A stretch of DNA of 20,911 bases from Betaproteobacteria bacterium (GTDB lineage: Bacteria; Pseudomonadota; Gammaproteobacteria; Burkholderiales; JAHFRG01), in assembly GCA_023258935.1 (NCBI GenBank), contig JAHFRG010000005.1:1-20911 (forward strand). Reading direction: 5' to 3'. Of this stretch, positions 8,445 to 16,419 are shown piece after piece. The position numbers were made by a program, and so were the translations under genes. The notes below the pieces were generated by a model. The model was not told the DNA's origin. It worked only from the letters and a program-made list of their open reading frames with translations, and did not search any database. Numbering within the stretch: position 1 is the stretch's first letter; the number at the start of each line of letters is the position of its first letter.

Positions 8445-10415
8445 ATGCTTGAAAAGAACTATATCGAATTAGCATCCAGTACGGACTCTTGGGCCAGGGC
8501 ACGGGAACAATCCAATGTGCGTTCCATCGGAACGCGCAGTGCCTCGCTGTGGCAGGCGGTCAGCGCGGCGCGCGATGCCCTGCTTGCGCTGCAGCACGCG
8601 GAAGGCTACTGGTGCTTTAAGTTGGAAGGTGACTGCACCCCACCCGCTGAATACATCCTGATGATGCATTTCATGGATGAAATCGATACTGAGCTGCAGG
8701 CCAAGCTCGCGGTTTATCTGCGCAGCCACCAGCAGCCCCACGATGGCTGGGCGTTGTACCCCGGCGGCGGGTTCGATATGAGTTGTTCGGTCAAGGCTTA
8801 TTATGCCTTGAAACTGGCAGGCGACAGTCCCGATGCGCAGCATATGGCAAGAGCCCGTGAAGCCATTCTTGCCGCAGGCGGCGCTGCGCGCTGCAATGTG
8901 TTCACTCGTATTGCCCTGGCGCTGTTTGAACAAATTCCGTGGCGCGGCGTGCCGATGGTGCCGGTGGAAATCATGCTGCTGCCGCGCTGGTTCCCTTTCC
9001 ATTTGAGCAAGGTGTCTTACTGGTCGCGCACGGTGATAGTGCCGCTGGCGGTTCTATGCAGCCTCAAGGCGCGCGCCAGGAATCCGCAGCAAGTGGATAT
9101 CCGCGAATTGTTCACCACGCCGCCGGAAAAAGAGAAAAATTATTTCCCTGTCAGGTCGCGTTTAAACCGCATCCTGCTGCGCTTTGAACGCCTGTGCAAG
9201 TTCGTGGAGCCAGCCATTCCCCGCTTTGTCCGCCGCCATGCCATGAAAAAAGCTGAGAGCTGGATTATCGAACGGCTGAACGGCACCGATGGTCTGGGTG
9301 GAATTCACCCGGCGATGGTCAATGCCCATGAAGCGCTCGCCTGGCTGGGTTACCCTGCCGATCATCCCTACCGCGTGACTACCAAAGAAGCGCTTAGAAA
9401 ATTGCTGGTGGTGGAGGAACATTCCGCGCACGTCCAGCCCTGCCTGTCACCGGTATGGGATACGGCGTTGGCTTGCCTGGCCTTGCATGAAGCGGCAGGC
9501 GAACAATCAACACGGGAAATTGTGCGCGCGCTTGACTGGCTGGAAAAGCGGCAGCTGCTGGATGCGCCCGGCGACTGGCGCGATTCGAGGCCGCAGCTTA
9601 AAGGAGGCGGCTGGCCGTTCCAGTTCGGCAACGATTTTTATCCGGACATTGACGACACCGCCGCAGTGGGCTGGGCAATGCACAGAGTTGATGATGAGCG
9701 CTACGGGGAGGCGTTGCAGCGTGCTGCCGAATGGGTGTGCGGCATGCAATCGAGAAACGGCGGATTTGCCGCTTTCGATGTCGACAATACTTATTATTAC
9801 CTTAACGAAATTCCATTTGCCGACCACGGCGCCCTGCTCGACCCGCCCACCAGCGATGTGAGCGGACGTTGCATTGCTTTTCTTGCCCCCCTCGGCAAAT
9901 ACGAGGTGGTGTGGAAACGCAGCCTGGAATACCTGCGCAAGGAGCAGGAAAAGAACGGCTCCTGGTATGGGCGCTGGGGCACCAATTATATTTATGGAAC
10001 CTGGTCGGTGCTGGCGGCGCTGGAACTGGCTCACCAATCGCCTGACCAGCTCTATATCCGCCGCGCGGTCGAATGGTTGAAGCGCATGCAGCGCGCTGAC
10101 GGCGGCTGGGGCGAAGGCAATGACACCTATTTCAATCCGGGGAAAGCCGGGCAGGCCGATTCCAGCACCGCGTTTCAAACCGCGTGGGCGGTGCTCGCGC
10201 TGATGGCAGCCGGCGAAGTGTATTCCACTGAAGTCGGACACGGCGTGGAATTTCTGCTGCGCAACCAACAGGCGAATGGCTTGTGGAACGATCCCGGGTT
10301 TACCGCTCCCGGCTTTCCGCGGGTCTTCTATCTGAAGTATCACGGCTACGACAAATTCTTCCCGTTGTGGGCGCTGGCGCGCTATTACAACCTGCACAAT
10401 CGCCACAGCGCGTGA
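8445..10415 (+). CDS. shc: Squalene-hopene cyclase
   Basis: A 656-residue terpene cyclase of normal family length that folds and cyclises squalene to hopene/hopanol at the membrane. The acid-catalyst motif DIDDTA lies at 401-406 (central Asp 403). QW-type repeats are plentiful: QHAEGYW near the N-terminus, QQPHDGW, KGGGWPFQF, QSRNGGFAAFD, EKNGSWYGRWG, QRADGGWGEG and QQANGLWND. The ATG at 8445 has AGGA at 8432-8435, 9 nt upstream. The stop overlaps the GTG start of hpnG by 4 bp (GTGA). It is the committed step of the pathway, downstream of the synthase in the same transcription unit. Confidence 0.97.
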   Translation: MLEKNYIELASSTDSWARAREQSNVRSIGTRSASLWQAVSAARDALLALQHAEGYWCFKLEGDCTPPAEYILMMHFMDEIDTELQAKLAVYLRSHQQPHDGWALYPGGGFDMSCSVKAYYALKLAGDSPDAQHMARAREAILAAGGAARCNVFTRIALALFEQIPWRGVPMVPVEIMLLPRWFPFHLSKVSYWSRTVIVPLAVLCSLKARARNPQQVDIRELFTTPPEKEKNYFPVRSRLNRILLRFERLCKFVEPAIPRFVRRHAMKKAESWIIERLNGTDGLGGIHPAMVNAHEALAWLGYPADHPYRVTTKEALRKLLVVEEHSAHVQPCLSPVWDTALACLALHEAAGEQSTREIVRALDWLEKRQLLDAPGDWRDSRPQLKGGGWPFQFGNDFYPDIDDTAAVGWAMHRVDDERYGEALQRAAEWVCGMQSRNGGFAAFDVDNTYYYLNEIPFADHGALLDPPTSDVSGRCIAFLAPLGKYEVVWKRSLEYLRKEQEKNGSWYGRWGTNYIYGTWSVLAALELAHQSPDQLYIRRAVEWLKRMQRADGGWGEGNDTYFNPGKAGQADSSTAFQTAWAVLALMAAGEVYSTEVGHGVEFLLRNQQANGLWNDPGFTAPGFPRVFYLKYHGYDKFFPLWALARYYNLHNRHSA

Positions 10416-11119
10416 TTGGCGTCATCGCTGCACTGCCGCTGGAGGCGCGCTGTCTGGTTGGCCGCAAGCTTGCGCCGGATGAACGTGTTGAGCTGCACCA
10501 TTCCGCAGGCTGGATTCAGCTTTGCGGCATCGGTAGGGAAAAAGCGCTTCACGCGGCGCGGTCATTGCTGGATACAGGGGCGACCGCCTTGCTCAGTTGG
10601 GGCATTGCGGGGGGGCTCGATCCCGCGCTCAGCGCCGGAACCCTGGTATTGCCGCAACATGTGATTAGCGCCGATCAAAACGTATTTCCTGTGGATGGCG
10701 AATGGCGCAGCCGGCTTCAGGATCGTGTCGCCAAACATGTCGTGACGAGCAGCGGGTTTCTGCTGGAAAGCCTCTCGGTCATCACCCGTCTGTCACAAAA
10801 ACAGGCTTTGGCAAAACGCATCGGTGCGGCGGCGGTGGATATGGAAAGCGCGGCGGTGGCGCAAGTGGCGCACCAGGCAGGCGTGCCTTTCATGGCGATT
10901 CGCGTCATCGCCGATCATGCGACCACCACGGTTCCCTCCAGCGCGCTGTCCGCAGTCGATGCCTATGGGCGGCTGCAGGTTTTCCCTCTCGTCGCATCCT
11001 TGCTGGCTCATCCCGCAGAGTTGCCCGCGCTGATAACTCTTGGCCGCGCATTCCGCTGTGCACAGAAGACATTGTCAATTGTGGCAAGTCGGGCAGGTCC
11101 AAGCCTGGGCATTCAGTAA
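10412..11119 (+). CDS. hpnG: Hopanoid-associated phosphorylase HpnG
   Basis: A 235-residue nucleoside phosphorylase/MTA-SAH nucleosidase-fold protein. HpnG is known to release adenine from adenosylhopane, giving ribosyl- or phosphoribosylhopane. Visible features are VIGVIAALPLEARCL at the N-terminus, the glycine-rich LSWGIAGGLDPAL segment, and the purine/ribose-binding AVDMESAAVAQVA with the Glu at residue 145. I chose the GTG at 10412-10414, which overlaps the shc stop as GTGA. The frame runs further upstream, to 10283 or beyond, but there it only repeats shc coding sequence in another frame and matches no family N-terminus. Its usual partner hpnH (adenosylhopane synthase) is not adjacent and must lie elsewhere. 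Confidence 0.9.
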   Translation: MIGVIAALPLEARCLVGRKLAPDERVELHHSAGWIQLCGIGREKALHAARSLLDTGATALLSWGIAGGLDPALSAGTLVLPQHVISADQNVFPVDGEWRSRLQDRVAKHVVTSSGFLLESLSVITRLSQKQALAKRIGAAAVDMESAAVAQVAHQAGVPFMAIRVIADHATTTVPSSALSAVDAYGRLQVFPLVASLLAHPAELPALITLGRAFRCAQKTLSIVASRAGPSLGIQ

Positions 11120-11149
11120 TGTCGCTTCAATTAAACGGATTTTAGGCAA

Positions 11150-12145
11150 ATGGCCGCCACATTGGTTACAGGGGCATCGGGTTGTGTTGGCTCGGCGCTG
11201 GTGCGCAAACTCATCGCAGCCGCGCATCAGGTGCGGGTGTTGCTGCGCCCGACCAGCGACCGCCGCAATATCGAGAGCCTGCCGGTGGAAGTTGCCTTGG
11301 GCGATCTTGCCGATAAGAATTCGCTTGAGCGTGCGCTTGAAGGCTGCAACGCCTTGTTCCATGCCGCCGCGGATTACCGGTTGTGGGCGCGCCACCCGCA
11401 GCAGCTCTATCAAACCAATGTCGCGGGCACGGTGAACATCATGCAGGCCGCGCTCAATGCCGGCGTCAAGCGCATCGTTTATACCAGCAGCGTTGCCACA
11501 TTGGGTTTGCATGCCGATGGTAGCCCCGCTGATGAAAACTCGCCCGTAACGCTCAACGACATGATCGGGCATTACAAGCGCTCGAAGTTCCTTGCTGAAG
11601 CCGAGGTGAAGCGCATGATTGCCGGGCAAGGACTTCCCGCAGTGATCGTCAATCCCTCCACTCCGGTCGGCCCGCGCGATATCCGGCCTACTCCCACCGG
11701 GCGCATGGTGCTGGATGCAGCATGCGGGCGCACTCCGGCGTATGTGGACACCGGGCTCAACCTGGTGCATGTGGACGACGTGGCGCAAGGGCACCTGCTT
11801 GCTTTTGAACGCGGCGTGGTGGGCGAACGTTATATCCTCGGTGGGCGCAACATGACGCTAAAGGAGATTCTGACGGAGGTCGCCAGGATTTCAGGACAAA
11901 AACCGCCTCGCGTGAGGCTCCCGCATAACCTGGTGCTACCGATCGCCTATCTTTCCGAAGCTTGGGCGTGGTTGACTAATGGACCCGAGCCACGTGCCAC
12001 GGTGGATGGGGTGCGGCTCTCGAAAAAATACATGTTTTTCTCGATTGAAAAGGCGCGGCGCGAACTGGGCTACAACCCGCGGCCCGTGGAGGAAGCGCTG
12101 AAAGATGCGGTGGAGTGGTTCCGCGCCAACGGCTACTGCGGCTAG
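11150..12145 (+). CDS. hpnA: Hopanoid-associated NAD-dependent epimerase/dehydratase HpnA
   Basis: A 331-residue extended short-chain dehydrogenase/reductase. The N-terminal dinucleotide-binding motif is GASGCVG (8-14). The catalytic YTSS segment and YKRSK (Tyr142, Lys146) are intact, so it should be an active NAD(P)-dependent sugar-type oxidoreductase or epimerase. HpnA is widely encoded in hopanoid loci but its substrate is not settled. Action on the ribosyl side chain is a reasonable inference. The ATG at 11150 is preceded only by a weak AGG at 11144-11146. The gap to hpnG is 30 bp, so it is the last gene of the rightward operon. Its TAG stop overlaps the ispG stop on the other strand. Confidence 0.9.
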   Translation: MAATLVTGASGCVGSALVRKLIAAAHQVRVLLRPTSDRRNIESLPVEVALGDLADKNSLERALEGCNALFHAAADYRLWARHPQQLYQTNVAGTVNIMQAALNAGVKRIVYTSSVATLGLHADGSPADENSPVTLNDMIGHYKRSKFLAEAEVKRMIAGQGLPAVIVNPSTPVGPRDIRPTPTGRMVLDAACGRTPAYVDTGLNLVHVDDVAQGHLLAFERGVVGERYILGGRNMTLKEILTEVARISGQKPPRVRLPHNLVLPIAYLSEAWAWLTNGPEPRATVDGVRLSKKYMFFSIEKARRELGYNPRPVEEALKDAVEWFRANGYCG

Positions 12146-13380
12146 CCCCGCTTGGCGTACTTGTCTCGCACGTAGTCGTCGACGATCTTTTGGAATTCTT
12201 CGGCGATATTCGCGCCTTTGAGCGTCACCGTTTTCTGGCCGTCCACGAATACCGGCGCCACGGGGGATTCGCCCGAACCGGGAAGGCTGATGCCGATATT
12301 GGCGTGCTTGCTCTCTCCCGGCCCGTTCACCACGCAGCCCATTACCGCCACGCTCATTTTTTCAACTCCGGCATATTGCTCGCGCCATACCGGCATCTGA
12401 TTGCGCAAATAGGTCTGAATATTATCCGCGAGTTCCTGGAAGAAAGTACTGGTGGTGCGGCCGCAGCCGGGGCAAGCCACAACCATCGGGGTAAATGAAC
12501 GCAGCCCCATGGTTTGCAGGATTTCCTGCGCCACGATCACTTCCCTGGTGCGGTCGCCGCCGGGCTCGGGAGTAAGCGAGATGCGTATGGTGTCGCCGAT
12601 ACCACGTTGCAACAGAACGGCGACCGCCGCCGTGGAAGCGACGATGCCTTTGGAACCCATTCCTGCCTCGGTCAAACCCAGGTGCAGCGGATAATCGCAG
12701 CGCTCAGCAATTTCACTGTATACGGTGACTAAATCCTGCACGCCGCTTACTTTGCAGGAAAGCACGATTTTATCGTGCGCAAGCCCGATTTCCTCAGCGC
12801 GTGCGGCATTATCCAGCGCCGAGACAATCAATGCTTCGCGGGTGACTTCATTGGCGTCTTTCGGCTCGAAAAGTTTCGCGTTTTCATCCATCATGCGCGT
12901 GAGCAGCGCGGGATCCAGGCTGCCCCAGTTCACCCCGATGCGTACCGGCTTGTTGTATTTGCACGCGACCTCGATCATGGTGGCGAATTGCTCATCGCGC
13001 TTTGACCCTCTGCCGACGTTGCCGGGATTAATGCGGTATTTGGCCAGCGCTGCGGCGCAGTCGGGATATTCGGTGAGCAACTTGTGCCCGTTGAAATGAA
13101 AATCGCCGATCAGCGGCACATGGCAGCCCATCTGGTCCAGCCGTTTGCGAATCGGCGCGACTTGCGCTGCAGCTTCTGCACTGTTTACGGTGATGCGCAC
13201 CAGTTCTGAGCCGGCTTTCGCGAGTTCCGCTACCTGCATTGCGGTTGCTGCTGCGTCGGCAGTATCGGTGTTGGTCATGGACTGCACCACGATGGGAGCG
13301 CCGCCGCCGATGGTGATGGGCCCTATTTTTACCCCCACGCTGGTGCGTCTGGAAATTTCCTGTTTCTGGGGTGAAGACAT
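12142..13380 (-). CDS. ispG: 4-hydroxy-3-methylbut-2-enyl-diphosphate synthase IspG
   Basis: A 412-residue [4Fe-4S] enzyme of the MEP pathway that converts methylerythritol cyclodiphosphate to HMBPP, the precursor of farnesyl-PP and hence squalene. The N-terminal RRTSVGVKIGPITIGGG and VQSMTNTDTAD are highly characteristic. The iron-sulfur ligands are in ACPGCGRT and MGCVVNGPGE near the C-terminus. The protein is longer than the E. coli enzyme, as I recall for betaproteobacteria. I chose the ATG at 13378-13380 (MSSPQKQ). A TTG at 13402-13404 would add eight residues, and neither start has a strong ribosome-binding site. The gene is convergent with hpnA, with 4 bp of tail overlap and no room for an intrinsic terminator. 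Confidence 0.95.
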   Translation of the reverse strand: MSSPQKQEISRRTSVGVKIGPITIGGGAPIVVQSMTNTDTADAAATAMQVAELAKAGSELVRITVNSAEAAAQVAPIRKRLDQMGCHVPLIGDFHFNGHKLLTEYPDCAAALAKYRINPGNVGRGSKRDEQFATMIEVACKYNKPVRIGVNWGSLDPALLTRMMDENAKLFEPKDANEVTREALIVSALDNAARAEEIGLAHDKIVLSCKVSGVQDLVTVYSEIAERCDYPLHLGLTEAGMGSKGIVASTAAVAVLLQRGIGDTIRISLTPEPGGDRTREVIVAQEILQTMGLRSFTPMVVACPGCGRTTSTFFQELADNIQTYLRNQMPVWREQYAGVEKMSVAVMGCVVNGPGESKHANIGISLPGSGESPVAPVFVDGQKTVTLKGANIAEEFQKIVDDYVRDKYAKRG

Positions 13381-13557
13381 AATTGGAACTTTTATCGCAT
13401 CCAAAACTCAAATTTTAACGTATTTTGATGTTGCCGGCACTTGGACAGGCCGCGCACTAAAGCGGCGAGGCAGGTCAACTTAAACCGCCGCGCTGCGTTA
13501 CTTGTAAGATATGCGGAGTTTTTTCGACAAAAGCACATCCGAATTCATCAATGCGCA

Positions 13558-13597
13558 GTCCGGTCGCATTATGAACCTGTCCGGTCGCAAGCCGGAC
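13558..13597. promoter_or_regulatory. Direct repeats and hairpin in the leader of the bufferin-like gene
   Basis: The 259-bp stretch between ispG and the small exported protein (13381-13639) has no gene. It contains GTCCGGTCGCA twice, at 13558-13568 and 13579-13589. The spacing is exactly 21 bp, which puts both copies on the same helix face. The second copy also forms a hairpin: GTCCGG 13579-13584, a 7-nt loop, and CCGGAC 13592-13597. The ribosome-binding site AGGAG follows at 13626-13630. A two-site operator or a structured 5' leader are both possible. I could not assign a sigma-70 promoter here. An ECF-type promoter near 13504-13528 (GTAAGA, then CGAC 15 nt later) is speculative. Confidence 0.5.
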
Positions 13598-13639
13598 TAC
13601 AACAACCGGGCATTTTTCAACTTTCAGGAGAACTAGACC

Positions 13640-13906
13640 ATGACCGCAGTTAAAAAGCTCACAGGAATTGCCCTTGCCGCCGCCGCGGCCGGAATGTTTG
13701 TCACAGCCGGTATCGGCAGCGCCTTTGCGGCAGAAGAAGGCAAGATTCACTGTGAAGGCGTGAATGCTTGCAAAGGCAAGAGCGACTGCAAGACCGCCAA
13801 GAACGCTTGCAAAGGCCAGAACGCTTGCAAAGGCAATGGTTTCACGGCGATGAGCGAAAAAGACTGCAAGGCCGCCAAAGCCAAAACCAAGGACAAGCCA
13901 AGCTAA
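13640..13906 (+). CDS. BufA2-like periplasmic bufferin-type metallophore precursor
   Basis: An 88-residue exported small protein. Residues 1-30 form a Sec signal peptide (MTAVKKL, a hydrophobic Ala-rich core, then GSAFA before AEEGK). The mature part is Lys-rich with six cysteines (38, 44, 50, 57, 63, 76) arranged in repeated NACKG units (42-46, 55-59, 61-65) and ending in GFTAMSEKDC. This pattern matches what I know of BufA2-type bufferins. Those are copper-binding peptides whose cysteines are modified by an MNIO enzyme (BufB, DUF692) with a BufC partner. No bufB or bufC is near, and the gene has its own ribosome-binding site (AGGAG, 9 nt upstream) and terminator. It may therefore be matured in trans, or it may act unmodified. 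The C-terminus ends in a charged Lys-rich tail. Confidence 0.75.
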   Translation: MTAVKKLTGIALAAAAAGMFVTAGIGSAFAAEEGKIHCEGVNACKGKSDCKTAKNACKGQNACKGNGFTAMSEKDCKAAKAKTKDKPS

Positions 13907-13931
13907 GCTAAGCATACGCAGTTAATCCCTC

Positions 13932-13970
13932 AACGGACATCTTCGCCTTTGCCGGCGGGTGTCCGTTTTC
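13932..13970 (+). terminator. Intrinsic terminator after the bufferin-like gene
   Basis: AACGGACA (13932-13939) pairs perfectly with TGTCCGTT (13960-13967). There is an inner CGCC/GGCG pairing (13944-13947 with 13954-13957), and T-rich sequence follows. It lies 26 bp after the stop codon and separates the small gene from hemA, making it monocistronic. Confidence 0.8.
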
Positions 13971-14045
13971 ATTTCCTGCTAGGTGAAGCGCCGCGTTTCG
14001 AGGAGAGAGGGCGCAAGCGAAATCTTTTCCCGACCGCGCCAATGC

Positions 14046-14051
14046 TATACT
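14046..14051 (+). promoter_or_regulatory. Possible -10 box for the hemA operon
   Basis: TATACT lies about 36 bp before the hemA ATG, downstream of the preceding terminator, where a promoter must exist. A T-rich TCTTTT at 14023-14028 is a poor -35 at 17-bp spacing, so this is a weak call. Confidence 0.4.
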
Positions 14052-14086
14052 ATTCCCAGTTTTTCCTTCCTTCCCGGTTACCGGAC

Positions 14087-15340
14087 ATGCAGCTGTTTGC
14101 CGTTGGCATCAACCACATAACCGCACCGCTTTCGATGCGCGAGCAGGTGGCGTTTCACGCACAAACTTTGGGCGAGGCCCTGCGCGACCTGGTTAATCAC
14201 AGACCGGTAAGCGAGGCTGCCATCATTTCCACCTGCAACCGCACCGAAGTCTATTGCAATACACCCGAGCCCGAAACAACGGTCGAATGGCTGGCGGATT
14301 ATCACCATCTCAAGGCGCAGCATATCCAGCCCTATCTTTATACCCTGCCGCAGGAGAAAGCGGTGAAACACGCTTTCCGCGTGGCGAGCGGTCTGGATTC
14401 AATGGTGTTGGGCGAGCCGCAGATCCTCGGCCAGATCAAGCAGGCGGTGCGCACAGCGGAGGAAGCCGGCACCCTGGGATTACTGCTGCATAAATTGTTT
14501 CAGCGCTCTTTTTCGGTGGCCAAGGAAGTACGCAGCTACACCGATATCGGAGCGAGTTCGGTTTCCATGGCGGCTGCAGCAGTGCGCCTCGCCGAGCGCA
14601 TTTTCCCCACCATTTCCGGACAGCATGTGATGTTGATCGGCGCGGGAGAGATGGTTGAATTGTGCGCCACGCATTTCGCATCACGCGCCCCTAGGCGCAT
14701 TACCTTCGCCAATCGCACGCTGGAGCGTGCCGCGGCCTTGGCGCAACGTTTCAGCGGCGAAGCCATCACGCTCAACGAACTGCCGGAACAGCTGGCGTTG
14801 CATGATGTGGTGATTACCTCTACCGCGAGTCCCTTGCCGATTCTCGGCAAAGGCATGCTGGAACGGGCGATAAAAATGCGCAAACACCGCCCCATGCTGC
14901 TGGTTGACCTTGCGGTGCCGCGCGATGTCGAGGCCGAGGCGGGAAAACTGGACGACGTGTTTCTCTACACGGTGGATGATCTCGCACACCTGGTGCAAAC
15001 CGGAATGAATGTACGCCAGGGCGCGGTGGCGCAGGCCGAGGCCATCATCGAAACCAACGTCATCAGTTTTGTGCATTGGCTGGAAACGCGCGAACTCGTT
15101 CCCACCATACGCGCCTTGCGCGACCATGCGGAGCGCGGCCGCCGCCGCGAGCTGCAGCGCGCTTTGCGGCTGATCGAGCGCGGTGCGGACGCCCGGCAGG
15201 TGGTGGAATTCTTAAGTCGCGCGCTGACCAATAAATTCCTGCATATACCCACTCACGTGCTGAATCATGCGCATGCTGACGACCGCGAACAGCTGGTGGC
15301 TTTAATCAACCGCCTTTACCAGATACACCGACAAGAATGA
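14087..15340 (+). CDS. hemA: Glutamyl-tRNA reductase
   Basis: A 417-residue enzyme that reduces glutamyl-tRNA to glutamate-1-semialdehyde, the first step of C5-pathway tetrapyrrole synthesis. The catalytic cysteine is in STCNRTEVYC (Cys50, the same position as in E. coli). SGLDSMVLGEPQILGQIK and the NADPH-domain glycine-rich MLIGAGEM are clear, and a C-terminal dimerisation helix follows. The frame is open to 13949, but MQLFAVGINH at 14087 is the family N-terminus and the upstream part overlaps the terminator. No strong ribosome-binding site precedes the ATG. The stop overlaps prfA as ATGA, which suggests coupled translation. Confidence 0.96.
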   Translation: MQLFAVGINHITAPLSMREQVAFHAQTLGEALRDLVNHRPVSEAAIISTCNRTEVYCNTPEPETTVEWLADYHHLKAQHIQPYLYTLPQEKAVKHAFRVASGLDSMVLGEPQILGQIKQAVRTAEEAGTLGLLLHKLFQRSFSVAKEVRSYTDIGASSVSMAAAAVRLAERIFPTISGQHVMLIGAGEMVELCATHFASRAPRRITFANRTLERAAALAQRFSGEAITLNELPEQLALHDVVITSTASPLPILGKGMLERAIKMRKHRPMLLVDLAVPRDVEAEAGKLDDVFLYTVDDLAHLVQTGMNVRQGAVAQAEAIIETNVISFVHWLETRELVPTIRALRDHAERGRRRELQRALRLIERGADARQVVEFLSRALTNKFLHIPTHVLNHAHADDREQLVALINRLYQIHRQE

Positions 15341-16419
15341 AACAAAGCATCGCCGCCAAGCTTTCCCAACTCAGCAACCGCCTCCAACAACTCAACCAAA
15401 TCCTAAGCAGCGAAAACGCCACCGCGGACCTGGAGAGTTACCGCAAGCTCAGCCGCGAGCACGCGGAAATCACGCCGGTGGTGGAATTGTACGAGGCTTA
15501 TCAATCGGGCGAGCGCGACCTGCAGGCGGCGCAGGAAATGCAGTCCGACCCGAAAATGCGCGAGTTCGCGGAAACTGAAATCCGCGAGGGACGCGAGAAA
15601 CTCACGCGCATCGAATCCGAGCTGGAAAAGAAATTGCTGCCGCAGGACCCCAATGACGATCGCAACATTTTTCTGGAAATCCGCGCCGGCACCGGCGGCG
15701 ACGAGTCGGCGCTGTTTGCCAAAGACCTGTTCCGCATGTACGCACGCTTCGCCGAGCGACAGCGCTGGCAGGTGGAAGTCATTTCAGAAAGCCCCTCGGG
15801 GGTCGGTGGCTACAAGGAAATCATCGCTAAGATCATCGGCCAGGGTGCCTATTCCAAGCTGAAGTTCGAGTCCGGCGGCCACCGCGTGCAGCGCGTCCCG
15901 GAAACCGAAACGCAAGGGCGCATCCATACTTCTGCCTGCACGGTGGCGGTGCTTCCCGAAGTCGATGAAATTTCCGATGTGGTGCTCAATTCCGCGGAAC
16001 TGCGCATAGATACCTACCGCGCTTCAGGTGCGGGAGGGCAGCACGTCAACAAGACCGATTCCGCGGTGCGGGTCACGCACCTGCCTACCGGCATCGTGGT
16101 GGAATGCCAGGATGGCCGCTCGCAGCACAAAAACAAGGCTCAGGCGCTGGCGATTCTTGCTGCGCGCATCAAGGATAAGCAACTGCGCGAGCAGCAGGCC
16201 AAACAGGCCGCGACGCGCAAATTGCAGATTGGCAGCGGCGACCGTTCCGAGCGCATCCGCACCTATAATTTTCCTCAGGGACGGGTGACTGACCATCGCA
16301 TCAATCTCACCTTGTACAAGATTGATCAGATCATGGACGGCGACTTAAACGATCTCACCGGCGCGCTGATGGCGGAGCATCAAACCGAACAACTGTCTGC
16401 TTTGGCCGAGGAAACCTGA
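15337..16419 (+). CDS. prfA: Peptide chain release factor 1
   Basis: A 360-residue class I release factor for UAA and UAG. The peptidyl-tRNA hydrolysis motif GGQ is at 233-235, with Gln235 at the standard site. The RF1-type stop-codon-reading tripeptide P-x-T reads P-E-T in RVPETE near residue 188, which excludes RF2 (SPF). Length equals the usual RF1. It is coupled to hemA (4-bp overlap) and to prmC (TGATG, 1-bp overlap). PrmC methylates this same GGQ glutamine, so substrate and modifier are co-translated. Confidence 0.97.
   Translation: MKQSIAAKLSQLSNRLQQLNQILSSENATADLESYRKLSREHAEITPVVELYEAYQSGERDLQAAQEMQSDPKMREFAETEIREGREKLTRIESELEKKLLPQDPNDDRNIFLEIRAGTGGDESALFAKDLFRMYARFAERQRWQVEVISESPSGVGGYKEIIAKIIGQGAYSKLKFESGGHRVQRVPETETQGRIHTSACTVAVLPEVDEISDVVLNSAELRIDTYRASGAGGQHVNKTDSAVRVTHLPTGIVVECQDGRSQHKNKAQALAILAARIKDKQLREQQAKQAATRKLQIGSGDRSERIRTYNFPQGRVTDHRINLTLYKIDQIMDGDLNDLTGALMAEHQTEQLSALAEET

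Noticed and set aside
9507..10406. A 299-codon minus-strand open frame opposite shc
   Set aside because: It lies entirely antisense to the cyclase and has no family features. Long antisense frames are common in GC-rich coding DNA.
10283..10411. Upstream extension of the hpnG frame inside shc
   Set aside because: It only re-reads shc coding sequence. The GTGA overlap at 10412 gives the natural family N-terminus.
11119..11145. Eight-codon frame MSLQLNGF between hpnG and hpnA
   Set aside because: It has no ribosome-binding site of its own and arises from the hpnG stop. Too short to support as a gene.
13949..14086. Upstream extension of the hemA frame
   Set aside because: It would overlap the upstream terminator and add a non-conserved segment ahead of the MQLFAVGINH family start.
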